From Icerya purchasi (taxonomy: Eukaryota > Arthropoda > Insecta > Hemiptera > Monophlebidae): a stretch of DNA of 64,000 nucleotides. The translations under genes and the position numbers were made by a program. The stretch is from positions 199,167,117-199,231,116 of the forward strand of contig CM077116.1 of assembly GCA_039619475.1 (NCBI GenBank). The letters run 5' to 3'. The stretch's first letter is position 1; every line of letters begins with the position of its first letter. This document shows positions 47,401-58,439 of the stretch, piece after piece. Under the pieces are notes generated by a model. It was not told the origin of the DNA. It was given only the letters and a program-made list of their open reading frames with translations, and ran no database searches.

Positions 47401-47780
47401 AATTTGCAGCTTTCAGACTAAGAATGTTTAACGATTTATTATTGAATATTCGTAAATGGCTTTATATTCGAGATATTCATCGCTACTTTCGTATAAACAA
47501 GTTTGTTGCTTTATTTTATTATCTACGTCGTCTCTTTATTATTTGTATCGTTTTTTTTTATTTAAGTATTATTGCTGAAATCTGATGTTATCTTCGTTGC
47601 AACTGTAGTTATTGTTAGTATTATTTCGAGTTTAACTTAAATTACCGTTATTCACGTTTTCTTCTCTGTTATTTTCATTACTCAACTACCTAAATCTGCT
47701 GCCATATTATTGCTATCTAACACGCTATCTATAACATTTTTATTATTATTAATTGTATCGCTGTAATTAGTCGGAGGGGA
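44431..47780 (-). mobile_element. Decayed, near full-length Jockey-superfamily element (ORF1 + EN + RT)
   Basis: Read on the minus strand from 47780 down: Asn/Lys-rich ORF1-like sequence; a knuckle-like VPFCTHCKKESPSYLYC with KHLIEYRNMCYAEA (47140-46990); MPWNCRG (46439), the start of an AP-type endonuclease; an NLWDTRSSFDYGG stretch of the endonuclease (about 46120); the EN-RT linker LHYKGKPMQNEIKFKKQQAE (about 45590); RT NGIPCDSIRL (45230), IPKPSKDLKNYQSYRSIFLL (45130), NNRFPKVQYGFQK (45000); and the post-RT LIWSHMNYVSPLI...KKLQSIQNGALRI (44600-44500). Stops and shifts occur throughout and motif C is not readable. There is no RNase H. It abuts the RTE tail at 44430. Clade within the Jockey superfamily is undecided (CR1- or Jockey-like). 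Confidence 0.65.
46990..47145 (-). pseudogene. Gag-like zinc-knuckle region of ORF1
   Basis: The minus-strand frame gives VPFCTHCKKESPSYLYCLS, then KTKR, then DIKHLIEYRNMCYAEAA. CxxC followed by HPSYxxxC and a KExxIxxIKxxxNxSYxEA block is the end of the nucleic-acid-binding ORF1 protein in Jockey-superfamily elements (last knuckle plus downstream helix). Here the His of the knuckle is replaced by Glu-Ser. It sits about 0.6 kb upstream of the endonuclease start, as expected. Stops in this frame make it a pseudogene. Confidence 0.5.
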
Positions 47781-47994
47781 GGTCACTGCCGCCCGCCCGC
47801 ATTATTGTACATGGTACAGTGTTAAGCGGTGTACCACTTTTATTGTCGAAGTTGATGTATGCGTGTGCAAAATATATATGCAAAGTGTGTATGTGTGTGT
47901 GTCCGTGGGTCTGTGCGTGTGTGAAATTGAGTGAGTAAAGGAACGAAATTCGTAAACGCACTATTAACGAACGTTCGCTAACAACGATAAAGTC

Positions 47995-48045
<51 letters not shown>

Positions 48046-48110
48046 TCCGTGTGTGTATAGATAGGTAGGTAGATAGATAGATAAATAGATAAATAGGTGT
48101 TAAATACCAC
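47781..48110. repeat. Cluster of microsatellites: (TG)n, (TA)n, (GATA)n
   Basis: TGTGTG-rich sequence (about 47884-47925), a long TA tract (about 48003-48043) and GATA/GGTA/AATA units (about 48057-48097) lie within 230 bp. Frames through this region encode only His/Thr/Tyr/Ile repeats and are not genes. Confidence 0.85.
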
Positions 48111-49552
48111 TATAAAATTGCATGGGTCCATTTCCCGCTTGAGTGGATTGCTACCATTTTTTCCGAAATACAAATTATTATTACGGTAAAATGACATATT
48201 TGGATTAAAATAATGTTTTTTAACTCTTCCAATGATTCGGACCAACTATTGTTTTTATGCGGCTCCGAAGTACTGAGTAATTTAAAATTATGAAGTGTTT
48301 CTCGAAAATAAATTATAATTAAGCATTGAGAGACGTTTATCAAGTTATTTAATTAAGTATCCGTTAAATTTGAAGAGTATAGAAAAATAAGTTTATGTAC
48401 ACATATTGTTATAATAGATATTTATTGGCATAAGTTTTTGTAAATTTAAAATTTACAATAACGGAACTTTTTATTTTTGCAAATTGTGAACCGACCATTC
48501 TTGTAAGCATATCACGAACTCGAGATTAGGAACCGTCAGTTTAAACCGATTACTAATGAAAGTATAATTTCTATTACTTTTTCTCTGCTACTACTTTATA
48601 TATCCGAATCTTGTCTGTTTGTTTAATACGAATTGTGTTTTTCGATCATCTATATATTAATATGTGAAGAAAAAACTTTATACCCCTTTTTAAGCTCATT
48701 TCGGGTACGAAAGAATGTAGGATTTGGCATAGTTAATTTTCACATGGAGAAGGAATGCAGAGAGATGAAATGTATGTATTCAGTTAAACAGGTGGGATTT
48801 TTGGAAATTGTTTCGAATAATTTTTCGCAAAGTTGGCGCGAAATTTAATTGAATTCCTTCGCCTTTCGAATATATTCTAAGCGAATTATTACTTGCGAAT
48901 GTGTTTAGAGTGATTTATTTCCGATTTTATTTTGCGTAAACTTTAATATTGCGAAATATGATTGAATATTTCGTAAATGTGATTCAGTTGAATTTTCGGT
49001 CTTTTGTTTTCTTTAGATAAGGGTAAGTAAAGAAAAAGATTAACGTGCGTTTAATGCATATTTATCTATCGTTTGGATGTAAATTATTTTGTTTTTGCAA
49101 GTTTTATTCATTATCATTCTTGTTTTAAATCCATAATTTTGTTAGAAATTACTCGCCCATGTAAAATTCTGTACTTTAATTTCCACATTTATTAAGAAAA
49201 ACCTTCTCTTATATTTCTTTTTTCGGTACTTAAAACTGAAGTTGAATGACACTGTTCAGTGTGAGTGTTTTTGTGCCTTAAATGGTTTTGTACATGAATA
49301 AGATATTACATTTTTTTTTGTCTTTTGTTCTTTTTTCCAGACGCGGATTCTTCTTTTTTCGTTTAATGTATGATTGAATATAGTACTTATTAATTTAATT
49401 AAAATTGAATCATTTCAGTTATCAATTCGTAGATTTGTCCCTCGAAGATAAATACAATGCGTAAATTACGGTCAATTTTCGACCACTAGTAATCTTTCTA
49501 ATGTTCTTATTAATTAGCTCCTTGAAATAATTTCAATGGAAATTTGTAAAGT

Positions 49553-49554
<2 letters not shown>
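48111..49554. other. No recognisable feature
   Basis: AT-rich spacer, T-rich on the plus strand. The 71-codon frame at 48633-48848 has no known motif. No repeat shared elsewhere was found. Confidence 0.5.
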
Positions 49555-49585
<31 letters not shown>

Positions 49586-50640
49586 GCTTGTCAATCAGTT
49601 ACTTAGAAATAATTAGCAAAGGAAGGAATAAATCATGTGTGTAAAAGGAAAAAAGAGGATATAAAAAGCGCAATACGCGGAGTAGGAAGATCAAGTTTCA
49701 GCAAATTGGAATACGAAAATAAAATGTTCATCGTAAAGAGATCAACATTTGATAATCACGTGACCAGCATCGCAAACATGCGTTTCGTTTGAGTTGAAAG
49801 GAAACAATACGAGAAGGAAACCAACGAAAAAAATGAAAGCAGCAGAAAGGCAATTAGATAATGGTTAAAACACAGATAAATAATGAAAGAATCGATAGAA
49901 TGACGAAGTGAATGAAACAAAAAGAACCACGGAATAGCTGGAAGACTAGGTTGAACAGACATATAAAAGGAACAATTGTTATAAAAAGAGGAAGCATTTA
50001 TAGCCGACACCGAAATCTGAGATGAAAACTTTTACATGGCGGAATGTGTATATATTGAATAGAGTAGGACTGAGAGAGGAACCTTGAATCTTGAAGCATG
50101 AAAAGATGGAGAAGAGAGCTGGACAGAACGATTCATCATGAGATTGATAATAAAAGTATTACACTAAACTAGAAAGTTGCAATAGTTGCCATTTTATCTG
50201 TTTTAGTCGGTAAATAAGCGTTGTAAAAAACACAGGGGGTTCATCGATGAAAAAAGGCAAAGGTGTATAATGTTTTTGGATAAAAATTTGTATTTATGAA
50301 AGACAAAATACTAATCCAATCGAGAAGCAATGCCAGGTCGAAAGCCGAGCATATTACTAGAAAATACATTATTATGTTCTAGCCTTCAAATAAAACGCTT
50401 GTAAACATACTTCCACACAATTTTCTGATGCAGATGTCAAGGAAATTAGATGTGAGGATAATTTTTTTTTTTTTTAGGAATTTGAATGATGATAAAAAAA
50501 TTCCAGGTGGAAGTAGGTAAATCCCTAGAGAAGAAACAAAAATATCGAGGAGACAACTAAGGGATTGTTTGGACTGGTTTTTAAAGACAGGAAAAGGTAT
50601 GCCGTCAAGACCCAGGAGTAGGGTTAGAAAATATGTTAAG
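49555..50640 (-). mobile_element. Family A copy with poly(A) tail and internal deletion
   Basis: The plus-strand T30 run (49555-49584) is the poly(A) tail of a minus-strand insertion, preceded by GACAAGCC, the same 3' end as the copy at 62238. From the 5' side it reads: LLGLDGIPFPVFKNQSKQSL (RT start, about 50620); RLEHNNVFSSNMLGFRPGI (50380-50320); a degraded motif B, SSLSPTLFNIYTF (about 50080); and then directly the C-terminal block with CDAGHV (49765). The stretch that normally holds motif C, thumb and RNase H (about 1 kb) is missing, so an internal deletion joins RT motif B to the C-terminus. A pseudogene with frameshifts. Confidence 0.75.
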
Positions 50641-50884
50641 ATTCACGTAACCATCGTCTTTCCTTGTGTAACCATGGACATCTACAATTGATCGATGAAT
50701 GATACTCCGGCGTACATGAATCAAGTGCATTATTTACATCAACCTTCGCTAATTTGTGTATGTTGTACGTCCGAACGAGTTTAATGATTTGTTAGTATAA
50801 TCCAAGGTAGAACGTCTACCAATTAACCGTATAGCTAACATATCTTAAACTTTATTTGCTCAGTTTTTTTTTTTCAGGGTGAGT

Positions 50885-51770
50885 TATGCAAGTTTTGAGT
50901 TCAAATGAATACCTAAGTATTTTGCAAGCGAACTTTTCCCAATCCAGATGTCTTCAAAACTTATACAATTCCAGATGTAAATGGTCGATACGCACAAGTT
51001 ATATATACAGGCTTAAGCTCATTAAGCTTAATTTTCCGGTCACGTGTCCATTTGGTGACCTTGTTAAAAACTTCTTGGAAGATTTTCTGTCGCTTCAACT
51101 TATGTATTATTTGTAGCCAGAATAGCTGTATCATCAGCAAAAAGGTGACAATGACTGTGTCAGTGGTCATTGGAACGTGTTGTGTGTACATAAGGTACAA
51201 AATAGATGCTGGGACGCTACCTTACGGGACATCTGTGTATATTTCATAGAACACTGATTTTGACTTTTTATAAGTTATTTTGAATTTTCGGTTCGATCGG
51301 TGTACGGTTTAAACAATCAACAGTAATTGCGAGGAAGGAATCTCTTCAATTTAAAAATCAAACCTTGGTGCCAGACTGTTCCATATTTTTGTGGCATGTA
51401 AAGAAAGGCTGAAGAACTGTATTTTCGTTCTTCTAGCACTTTTTCGATTATTGCTGTTGAACTTGATCGATAGCAAAATGATTATTCCTAACCGATGGCC
51501 TGAAATTTTAATCGACGATTGAAAACGCTCTTGAGGAGTAATTTCTTAACTGATTCGGATATACTGGAAGAAGTACGAAGGAAGATACATCACAGCTTGG
51601 TTTATGTGATTTTTTGAGCATGATAATCTGAGCAAATACACGTTATTTATGGAGAACTGATTACTACTGTGGACAAAGTTACACAAACAGTTTCAGTTTC
51701 GCGGTCGATCACCAGCATACTACATATCTTTAGGCGGAATGAAGTCAATGGTACGAATTAATTTTTAGCA
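50885..51770 (-). mobile_element. Jockey-clade RT remnant
   Basis: On the minus strand the RT can be followed across frames. FAQIIMLKKSHKPSCDVSSF (about 51650) corresponds to VAxIIMIPKPGKPPxxVSSY. FRPSVRNNHFAIDQV (about 51530) corresponds to FGFRxxHSTIDQV. SSSAFLYMPQKYGTVWHQGL with IFKLKRFLP (51440-51370) is motif A (AAFLDVSQAFDxVWHxGL, Asp lost). VPxGSVPASILYLMYTQHVP (51225-51165) is motif B. An out-of-frame ADDTAILATNN-type segment followed by FNKVTKWTRDRKIKLNELK (51140-51020) gives motif C and the WxxKWxIKxNExK block. This wording is diagnostic of the Jockey clade. No endonuclease is readable. Confidence 0.75.
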
Positions 51771-51969
51771 ACAGAGGCGGAGGGTAAACTTAAACCAATA
51801 ATAGTGAAATATCTTATTATAATCTTCATAATAATAATGTCGCACTTGGTTTAGTACGACGAGGGAGACTATATTCGATTTTTTGATTAGGTGGAGAGTA
51901 GGAAAATCGTCTAATTAAAAAAAAAAAAGCTGAAAAGATATAACACGGTAAAGTCAGATTTATGTACTA

Positions 51970-52353
51970 ATGGAGAGCTTGGTTCTATTGAGCGTGTGTT
52001 CTGCAATTGCAAGCTATTCAACTATAGTAGAAGTAAATTATACACGAGTGGAATCTGGTAAAGTACGCGCTAAAATGCGATATATATTTTCGGATCCAGC
52101 AAGTAAGGGTGCAAAGTTGCTTCATCACATAGATATATACGTAAAAATGAATAAAATAAGGAGCTTATGTATACCTCTGGAGGACGTATTACTTACTAAT
52201 TACATCAAGTTTAGTAATTTAGGTACCGATTTATTGAGTATCCTCCTCACCATCATAAAAAAAGAGAAAGAAAAAAAAAAGACCCGCAGTAGACTAACTA
52301 AATCTGAGCTAAACAAAAGTAAAAAAAAAAAAAAAAAGAAATGTAGTTATTAA
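51970..52353 (+). CDS. Unidentified 127-codon ORF (weak)
   Basis: An ATG frame of 127 codons. The first roughly 20 residues (MESLVLLSVCSAIASYSTIV) are hydrophobic and signal-peptide-like. The middle is of normal composition, with KMRYIFSDPASKGAKLLHHI. The C-terminus becomes Lys-rich through A runs (about 52258-52340). I recognise no family. It lies between a Jockey-clade RT remnant and a family A fragment, so it may be unrelated decayed element sequence. The lysine tail is compositional. Kept only as a candidate. Confidence 0.15.
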   Translation: MESLVLLSVCSAIASYSTIVEVNYTRVESGKVRAKMRYIFSDPASKGAKLLHHIDIYVKMNKIRSLCIPLEDVLLTNYIKFSNLGTDLLSILLTIIKKEKEKKKTRSRLTKSELNKSKKKKKKKCSY

Positions 52354-52499
52354 AAATTTCGTTCTTAAATACAGGGTCAATTGAGGCAGGTGTTGCAGAA
52401 TATGGAAACACAGCGAACGTTTTATATTATAGTCGGGTGATATTGTTCCTGCTGGTTAAATCAACTGTATTGTTCTTCTCAAATTCTAACTCTCATTAT

Positions 52500-52860
52500 C
52501 TGACAGTTCAGCCGAACTTCCCAACCTTCCTATGATTTTATAACTTTTCTCAGGAACGCTTCCATCTCAGCGATATATCGTATGCACTTTTGCCACACTT
52601 TGTTCTTTCCGCTACCGTTTTTCTCTTGTTCCAGCCAAGCATCCCTCTGATTGTTTATTTATCGGCAATCCCGATTACATTTTTTTTTTTTGAGTGCTCC
52701 TATTAGCCGAACGGAATTTTATATTCGCCTGTTGAGGCTTGCCACTCCGTGTAATGCTTCCTACATTTGACCCTTCCTCCTTCTATATTAATTATCCTAA
52801 TCTACGGCAGTATCCAACCGAATATTAAATAAACTATAGCTCCCCTAGTCAGTCTCCCTT
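52500..52860 (+). mobile_element. Family A 3' terminal fragment
   Basis: With frame changes the region yields CNPDYIFFECS (about 52668-52702, interrupted by an expanded T run at 52681-52691), then RTEFYIRLLRLATPCNASYI (52714-52770). It is alignable with the family A block CDADHVFFKCSS...RSAFYSSLLQLGLPTPYCASYI. The first Asp of CDADH is changed to Asn while both Cys are kept. No poly(A) end could be fixed. Confidence 0.6.
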
Positions 52861-55800
52861 GTTTTGGCTATATCTATTAGGAGGAGAAAAAAAATATGTG
52901 TATCAATTGTACGGCTTTTTTTTTTTTTTCGGTAAATTTCTACACCGGCTAAAACATTATACTAAGTCAAGTACGACCGGTGCTTATTTACTTATTTACA
53001 GAAAAATTTAAAAAAAAACTGACAATGCCCGAGAGCGATAAATTAAAACGATTTTATGTTGTTTCTAAAATCGAAAAATAATCTCGCAACTCTGATAACG
53101 TGAGTGTACACGTCTATTTCTGGAAGATCAGAGTTGCGAAATTCTATCAAAACGGATAACCGATAAATTTATGATTAACGATAAAGTTTAATTTCAAGTA
53201 AAATAATGAAACTGCCATCAATTATCGTTTGATGGCTGCTAGGCTTAACGGAAAAAATAAATTAATAAACGCGGGGAAAAAAGAAAGAAATAAAGAAAGA
53301 AAAACGCGGTAATAAAATTGATTTCTTTAGGGTACTTGCTACATACGGGTTTTCAGATTTGTCGTGACTAAGCTGTCAAGTAGACGGAAATTTTCTTATC
53401 AAAATGGGCTCTTAGCCTATGAGAAAACGATTTAAATCGATACTGTAATTATAGGAAATAGGAGGAACATCGTGCTTCGGCATTTTTCTCGGAGCGGGTA
53501 CTGCGTTCAGTTCGTCATTGCCGTCAGACAAGGATAGTCAACCGTGAAAGGCGGGTGCGAATATAATCCGAGAAAAGACGTTTTATTTTTATGACAGATA
53601 ATTTTTAAAAATTAATAAATTAAAATCAAAGATCCGACTTCGGGTATGCGTAATTCGCTGTCTCCTCAGCGAACTTTATTATTTTTCGATGAATACTATA
53701 ATTTTTTAAACTATTATTAGTCTACAAAATGTCGAGATACTCCGTGATTCGACCTGTAATCGCAGTGAATTTTGCTTAGTTTAGACTGGAACGTCTGCAG
53801 TAAATTTGAATCCGATAGCCCACCCATAGGCAGCGAAATTATTAAATAACGGAAATTATGAACGTTTTTCTATAACCGACACTCTGCACAATAACGTATA
53901 ATATTGTCCGCTGTTTGGATGTAATAATATTCGAGTTACGTAATATTCACAACATTATTCCGACATTGAGCACGCGAGACAACGGCGAAATTACAATAAA
54001 ACTATTGCTCTTTTTATTTGTAAACATTGTTTCGATTGTTATTTGCTTTGATTTTATTTTTCTGTCTTTTTTTAATTGTTTCATCGCCTCCCATTTTCTC
54101 ATCCACTAATATTCCATATTCAACAATGGACGGCATCTTCTTCGTTTACCTTTCTCGTTCGGTTCTGAGATTTTTGACCGCCTAATGTACGAAAATTAAT
54201 TTTAATGTCCTTTCACAAATGATGTTCAGTGACTCACCGGAATTGGTTTTCCTGCAACACCATCTCATTCATTTTCGATATCTATGCATACCGTAATATT
54301 ATTAATGCCGTCGTAGCTTTTGATCCGTTAATTACCATGACGTCTCTGATACGTATTCGAAAATTACGAATGTTAAGACTTACTTAAGTTTCTCAATTTT
54401 ACGTTTACTGCCGTACTATATTTATTCGTATCTGTTGCTATATTATCGTGGACCTTTCCGTTAGTATCGATGACAGTTGGAAAATAATTCCAAGTGGAAA
54501 TGACCATTTCTGATTGGTCAGGAGAAAAAAAATTATTTACAGTTTGTGAAAGTTGAACACATCTTGAATTATTTCAGAAATTATTTTCGCGGTATTTTTT
54601 AGAAATAGTTAACAGTATTGCAGTTATTATTATGTACGTACACTTCCAAGAATAAACGCATAAAAAAAAAAAAAAACGGAAATTACACTTTTTTAAACAT
54701 TTTCAATCGTTAACATTTCTCGTCTGTTCGAGACTTCTCTTGGTATAAAACAGTTCTGGAAGGTAAAAAATCTTTATAGTAATGAAATATACCATTTAAA
54801 AGGATTGTACATATTTATTCATTTTTTCCCTTTTCCGATTTATTGTACTACAAATGAAATACAGTTTCGCCCACCAACAAATAGCGCAATCTTTCTAACA
54901 TGCGCGGAAAAAGAGTATTTTGTTTTTCTTTAAAATTTCGAGCTTTCGCGCCTCCAGAGACTAAATATAAAGTTGTAAACTTGGCTATAGTTTTCATATG
55001 TAGCAGTCCTTCATGCACATATGTTTGAGATACGTTTTGGTTTGCTCAACTTTTTTACTCGGGCTATTGCCTACGTGAACATCGATTTTTTCGCTGTTTT
55101 TGGTTCAAACGGGCGAGAGGGGCTTAAATAATTTTTTAGCCCTAATTTTTTGATTTTATGATGGAACTTCTGCGTTTTGTTTTATACTTTGAATTTCACT
55201 TTTATATCTGGCGATTAGTTGTGAATTTTTTACGGGTGCTTTAGGGAGATCGTTTTTACACTCTTGACGGTTTTTGCCGAGCCCAGAGTAATTAGCTTGA
55301 AGTTATAGATTGTCTTAAAGAGGATTTTAATTGTAATTTACGATCAAATTTTAAAGTTTACAAGTCAATCCAATCGCGTGCGGTTATTGATTTTTATTTG
55401 ATATTTTTGTCGTTTCTGAACCATTTTATTAGGATTCCGCACGGTAATGTCCTAGAAAAAAGAAAAAAAAAAAAAAAAGTTCGTAAACGCGTTGCACAGG
55501 GTTTTTTACCAATAGAAAACGAATGAAAAACGGGAAAATTAGATACGGTATTAGGCAGTAAAAATAAAAACTATTTGCATAAAAACGTAGAAAAATAAAG
55601 CATCTTGTGGATTGAGGCGCGGCCACCGACGACGTGATAAAGAATTGAATTACCGCGGCGAGTATTCAGAGTGAAAAATATTCTTCTAGTTTATGGCTTT
55701 TCACCGGTGAGAAGCTTTTCAGGAACGATTTAAATAATTTTAGCACGGAGAACAATAGCAGTTACGCCTGTCTGTGTATAAGTTACTTAGAAGAGCCGGT

Positions 55801-56513
55801 AGTAATTTTATATTCCGAAATTGCAAGAAAAATTCGTAATTCTAATGTGCGTCGGTAATTTATGCGATACATAATTTTCCCGTTTCTTCGGTGTAATATT
55901 CGTGTTGCGCAATTTAATGTTAATTAAAATTAACGAGGCAGTTATAAAATGAACGTTACTGTTTATTAAAACTTACGCATTTACTTTTCTAAAATAACTG
56001 CTCTTATACCGTAATGGATATTTTAAGAGGTTTCGGCGTTTTATTTAATTTTTCGCCCTTATCTAACGTTCAACATTTGTGTCATACTTTTTGTTTATCA
56101 TTTAAATACTGAAATTGACGCTTTTCAATATTTCCTACTTCGATCCGGTCGTCTAGAATAGCAAGACTTGAATTCTAGAATAGTAGAATATTAAATGTCT
56201 TTCGGCGAACGCCACGAAGATATCTCCTAGACGCTCAAATGATGGAGTTATTCTACGATACTTATAGATATGAAATAAGTGAAAAAAAGATTCATTGAAA
56301 ATAATCCAAATTAATGAAAAACGGTAATTTTTTAATAACTTTTGTGCCGAGCCTTATTACTCTTACCCCACCATGTTGAAACGTAATTAAAATTTTAAGA
56401 ATTGTACAAAATATAAAAAAAAAAGAAAACTACAATAACTGGTTGATTATATAAAAAAGTAAAGAAGAAAAAAACTTATTCACGGGTAAGTTTCAATTGA
56501 CTAGGTCATTCTT
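52861..56513. other. No recognisable feature
   Basis: About 3.6 kb of AT-rich DNA with several A and T runs (for example 52917-52930 and 55455-55478) and only chance frames (64-65 codons). No motif, long inverted repeat or copy of other window sequence was noticed. Confidence 0.5.
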
Positions 56514-56538
56514 AAAAAAAAAAAAAAAAAAAAAAAAG
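56514..56538. repeat. A25 homopolymer
   Basis: A pure A run that could be the tail of a plus-strand retroposon, but the upstream sequence (56400-56513) carries no recognisable element. Recorded without assignment. Confidence 0.8.
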
Positions 56539-56734
56539 GTTAATTTTCCCAGCACTTTCTACTACAACTCCAGCTACATACTCGAATTTCGATAATACAG
56601 CCGGCAAGGCGAGGAATGACGTATGGGCGAAGATCCTTTGTTGACATGCCCAAAGGGGGTTAAAAAAAAAATGACGTTAATTATATAGCTGTATATATTA
56701 ATTATAATTACAACGCAACCCCATATTAGGAAAA

Positions 56735-56996
56735 ATGTCCCAATTTTATGTAACGTTTGTTATATTTTATAGGATTTATGTTATTGTTATTTAAAAAATG
56801 TCACAATTTTATATAACGAAATAGTGACGAAAAAATGTCTTAATTTTATATAATGAAAGTTAAATGTTAGGGATGTTTGTGATCTTTACGTTGTAAATTT
56901 TGATCATTTTATACAAAGTAAAGAAGAGAAAGAGACAGAAATGAAAGCAAGAGTGGTCAAGGGACACAGAACCTTGCGAGGCCAAAATGACCGAGT

Positions 56997-57024
<28 letters not shown>
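56735..57024 (+). repeat. Microsatellite-tailed repeat, copy 3
   Basis: The copy runs from AAATGTCCCAATTTTATGTA ACGTTTGTTATA through TTACGTTGTAAATTTTGATC and GAGACAGAAATGAAAGCAAG to GACCGAGTT and (TA)n ending at 57024. It has an extra left part in which an AAATGTCxxAATTTTATxTAA motif occurs three times (56735, about 56796 and about 56833). The first hairpin is broken here (CAAGGGACACAGAACCTTG), showing decay. Of the three copies this is the most complete on the left. Confidence 0.85.
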
Positions 57025-57027
<3 letters not shown>

Positions 57028-57451
57028 ATTAATCACTACCTCATTTTTAGTCCATAGTATAATACATTTTTTGTCCCATGATTATGTCCCGATGCTTTAT
57101 ACTGGTATGTACAGTATTTATTGCTGAAAAATAATGTTTTTTTAAACAAAAAAAGGGGAAGAATCACGTAGTCAACTGAAAATGATTTTTGAAAAATAAG
57201 TTTAGGAGAAAAAAGATTGAGAACCAAGGAGGCTAGACCCCCCCCCCCTTGAGGACCTGATGAACTAAGTTTTATGTGATGTCTTAAAAAACAGCGAACT
57301 CGAAATTTTCGGCTATAGAAGTGACTGTTTTAAAACTCACGAATGTGGACTGCAATAACCATCCAGAATGGAAATTGTAAACTGTATGATATATTTTCTT
57401 ATAAGAAAAATTCGGCATTTGACGCCTTTACTTAGAGCCTACGGCTTAAAT
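57025..57451. other. No recognisable feature
   Basis: AT-rich spacer with an 11-C run near 57238-57248. The short minus frame at 57036-57227 is not convincing. Confidence 0.5.
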
Positions 57452-58147
57452 GATGAAACATGGAACATGCTTTAGCCTGATTTGCAAAATGTTGACTTTG
57501 TAACTGCTGTTGTTCTCTTAGGAAGTTATCAATGAAGAAATACAAAACGTACCGATAATCGTGTTTTATTTTTCTGTTTGTTCTACATGGTCGTTAGGAG
57601 TACCGGCACTGTCACCGGTTTATGATAACTAAAACAACTGATATAATTTTTCGAATCGATCCTTTTAATTTTAACGAGCGAAGACTGTATCACGATTCAT
57701 CGCGAGTAGTCGATAGAGTGAGATTTTTTTTGAGCTGTAATACGAACGTTTCTTCTATAAACTGAACCAATTGACGATTTTCAGGTTTCTTTAGATCCAG
57801 GTTTATATCGCCAGACAAAATGATGGATATAGTCCAGGATCGGATGAATCAAATGATTACGTAATACGTGAAATCAAATGCGCCGACTAACTATGAACCC
57901 GTTTGTCCTACTACAGTGGTCCGCCGAACGGATTATTGAATTCCGTGGTAATTTGTTGAAGCCGCGAATTGCGAATTTCCAACAGCTCGGCTTCAATCAT
58001 GCTAACCTCGTCTATGAAAATGATAACGCGCTGACTCACTATAAACCCGTTTGTCCTATTACGGTGGTTTCTTATTATAAGCGCGCTACTTGCTTAGCGC
58101 GTAACGTTTTCGGGCGGTTAAGGCACGGCCTAAAGTATGTTCCATGC
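57452..58147. repeat. About 20-bp inverted repeats bracketing a family B fragment
   Basis: CATGGAACATGCTTTAGCC at 57452-57470 and, inverted, GGCCTAAAGTATGTTCCATG at 58128-58147 are near-complementary (about three differences). They enclose a minus-strand piece of the family B endonuclease (57560-57880) and a 40-bp direct repeat (57880-57920 and 58027-58067, sharing AACCCGTTTGTCCTA). A 7-bp GC hairpin, CGCGCTA-CTTGCT-TAGCGCG, lies at 58082-58101. The whole may be one composite element or the product of an inversion. Confidence 0.5.
57560..57880 (-). pseudogene. Family B retroelement endonuclease remnant, second copy
   Basis: On the minus strand the sequence reads SGDINLDLKKPENRQLVQFI EETF (57815-57750), then LQLKKNLTLSTTRDES and LKLKGSIRKIISVV (to about 57620), and HKPV further down. 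It aligns with 22860-23060 in the other family B copy over about 250 nt and preserves GDIN where that copy has SDIN (GDFN in active enzymes, whose Asp and Asn are catalytic). Frame interruptions exist. The protein N-terminus and any RT are absent. Confidence 0.75.
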
Positions 58148-58439
58148 TAAAAAAGAAACGGTTAAATGAATACCTGGCAAGGTTGTAAAATCCGCACATT
58201 TGCCTTTGAATAAATGATAACTTTTTAATTCCGAGTCTATCATTTGATACGAAGCAAGTTTGGCGCACGACCTTTTTCGTTTGACACGGACATACTCTAC
58301 ACGGCTGGGTTCTTTTTCGCAGAATGGTCGCGTAAAAAAATTACCGAAATTACCCTGAGTTTTCCTATTATTTCCGTAAAAGTATGTATTTAAATTGATT
58401 TAAATCGCGCCTAGTAATCTCATCATTCCTCAGACTTCA

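Noticed and set aside
47964..48245. Minus frame of 93 codons containing Tyr-Ile and Tyr-Leu-Ser-Ile repeats
   Set aside because: It translates the (TA)n and (GATA)n microsatellites and is not a gene.
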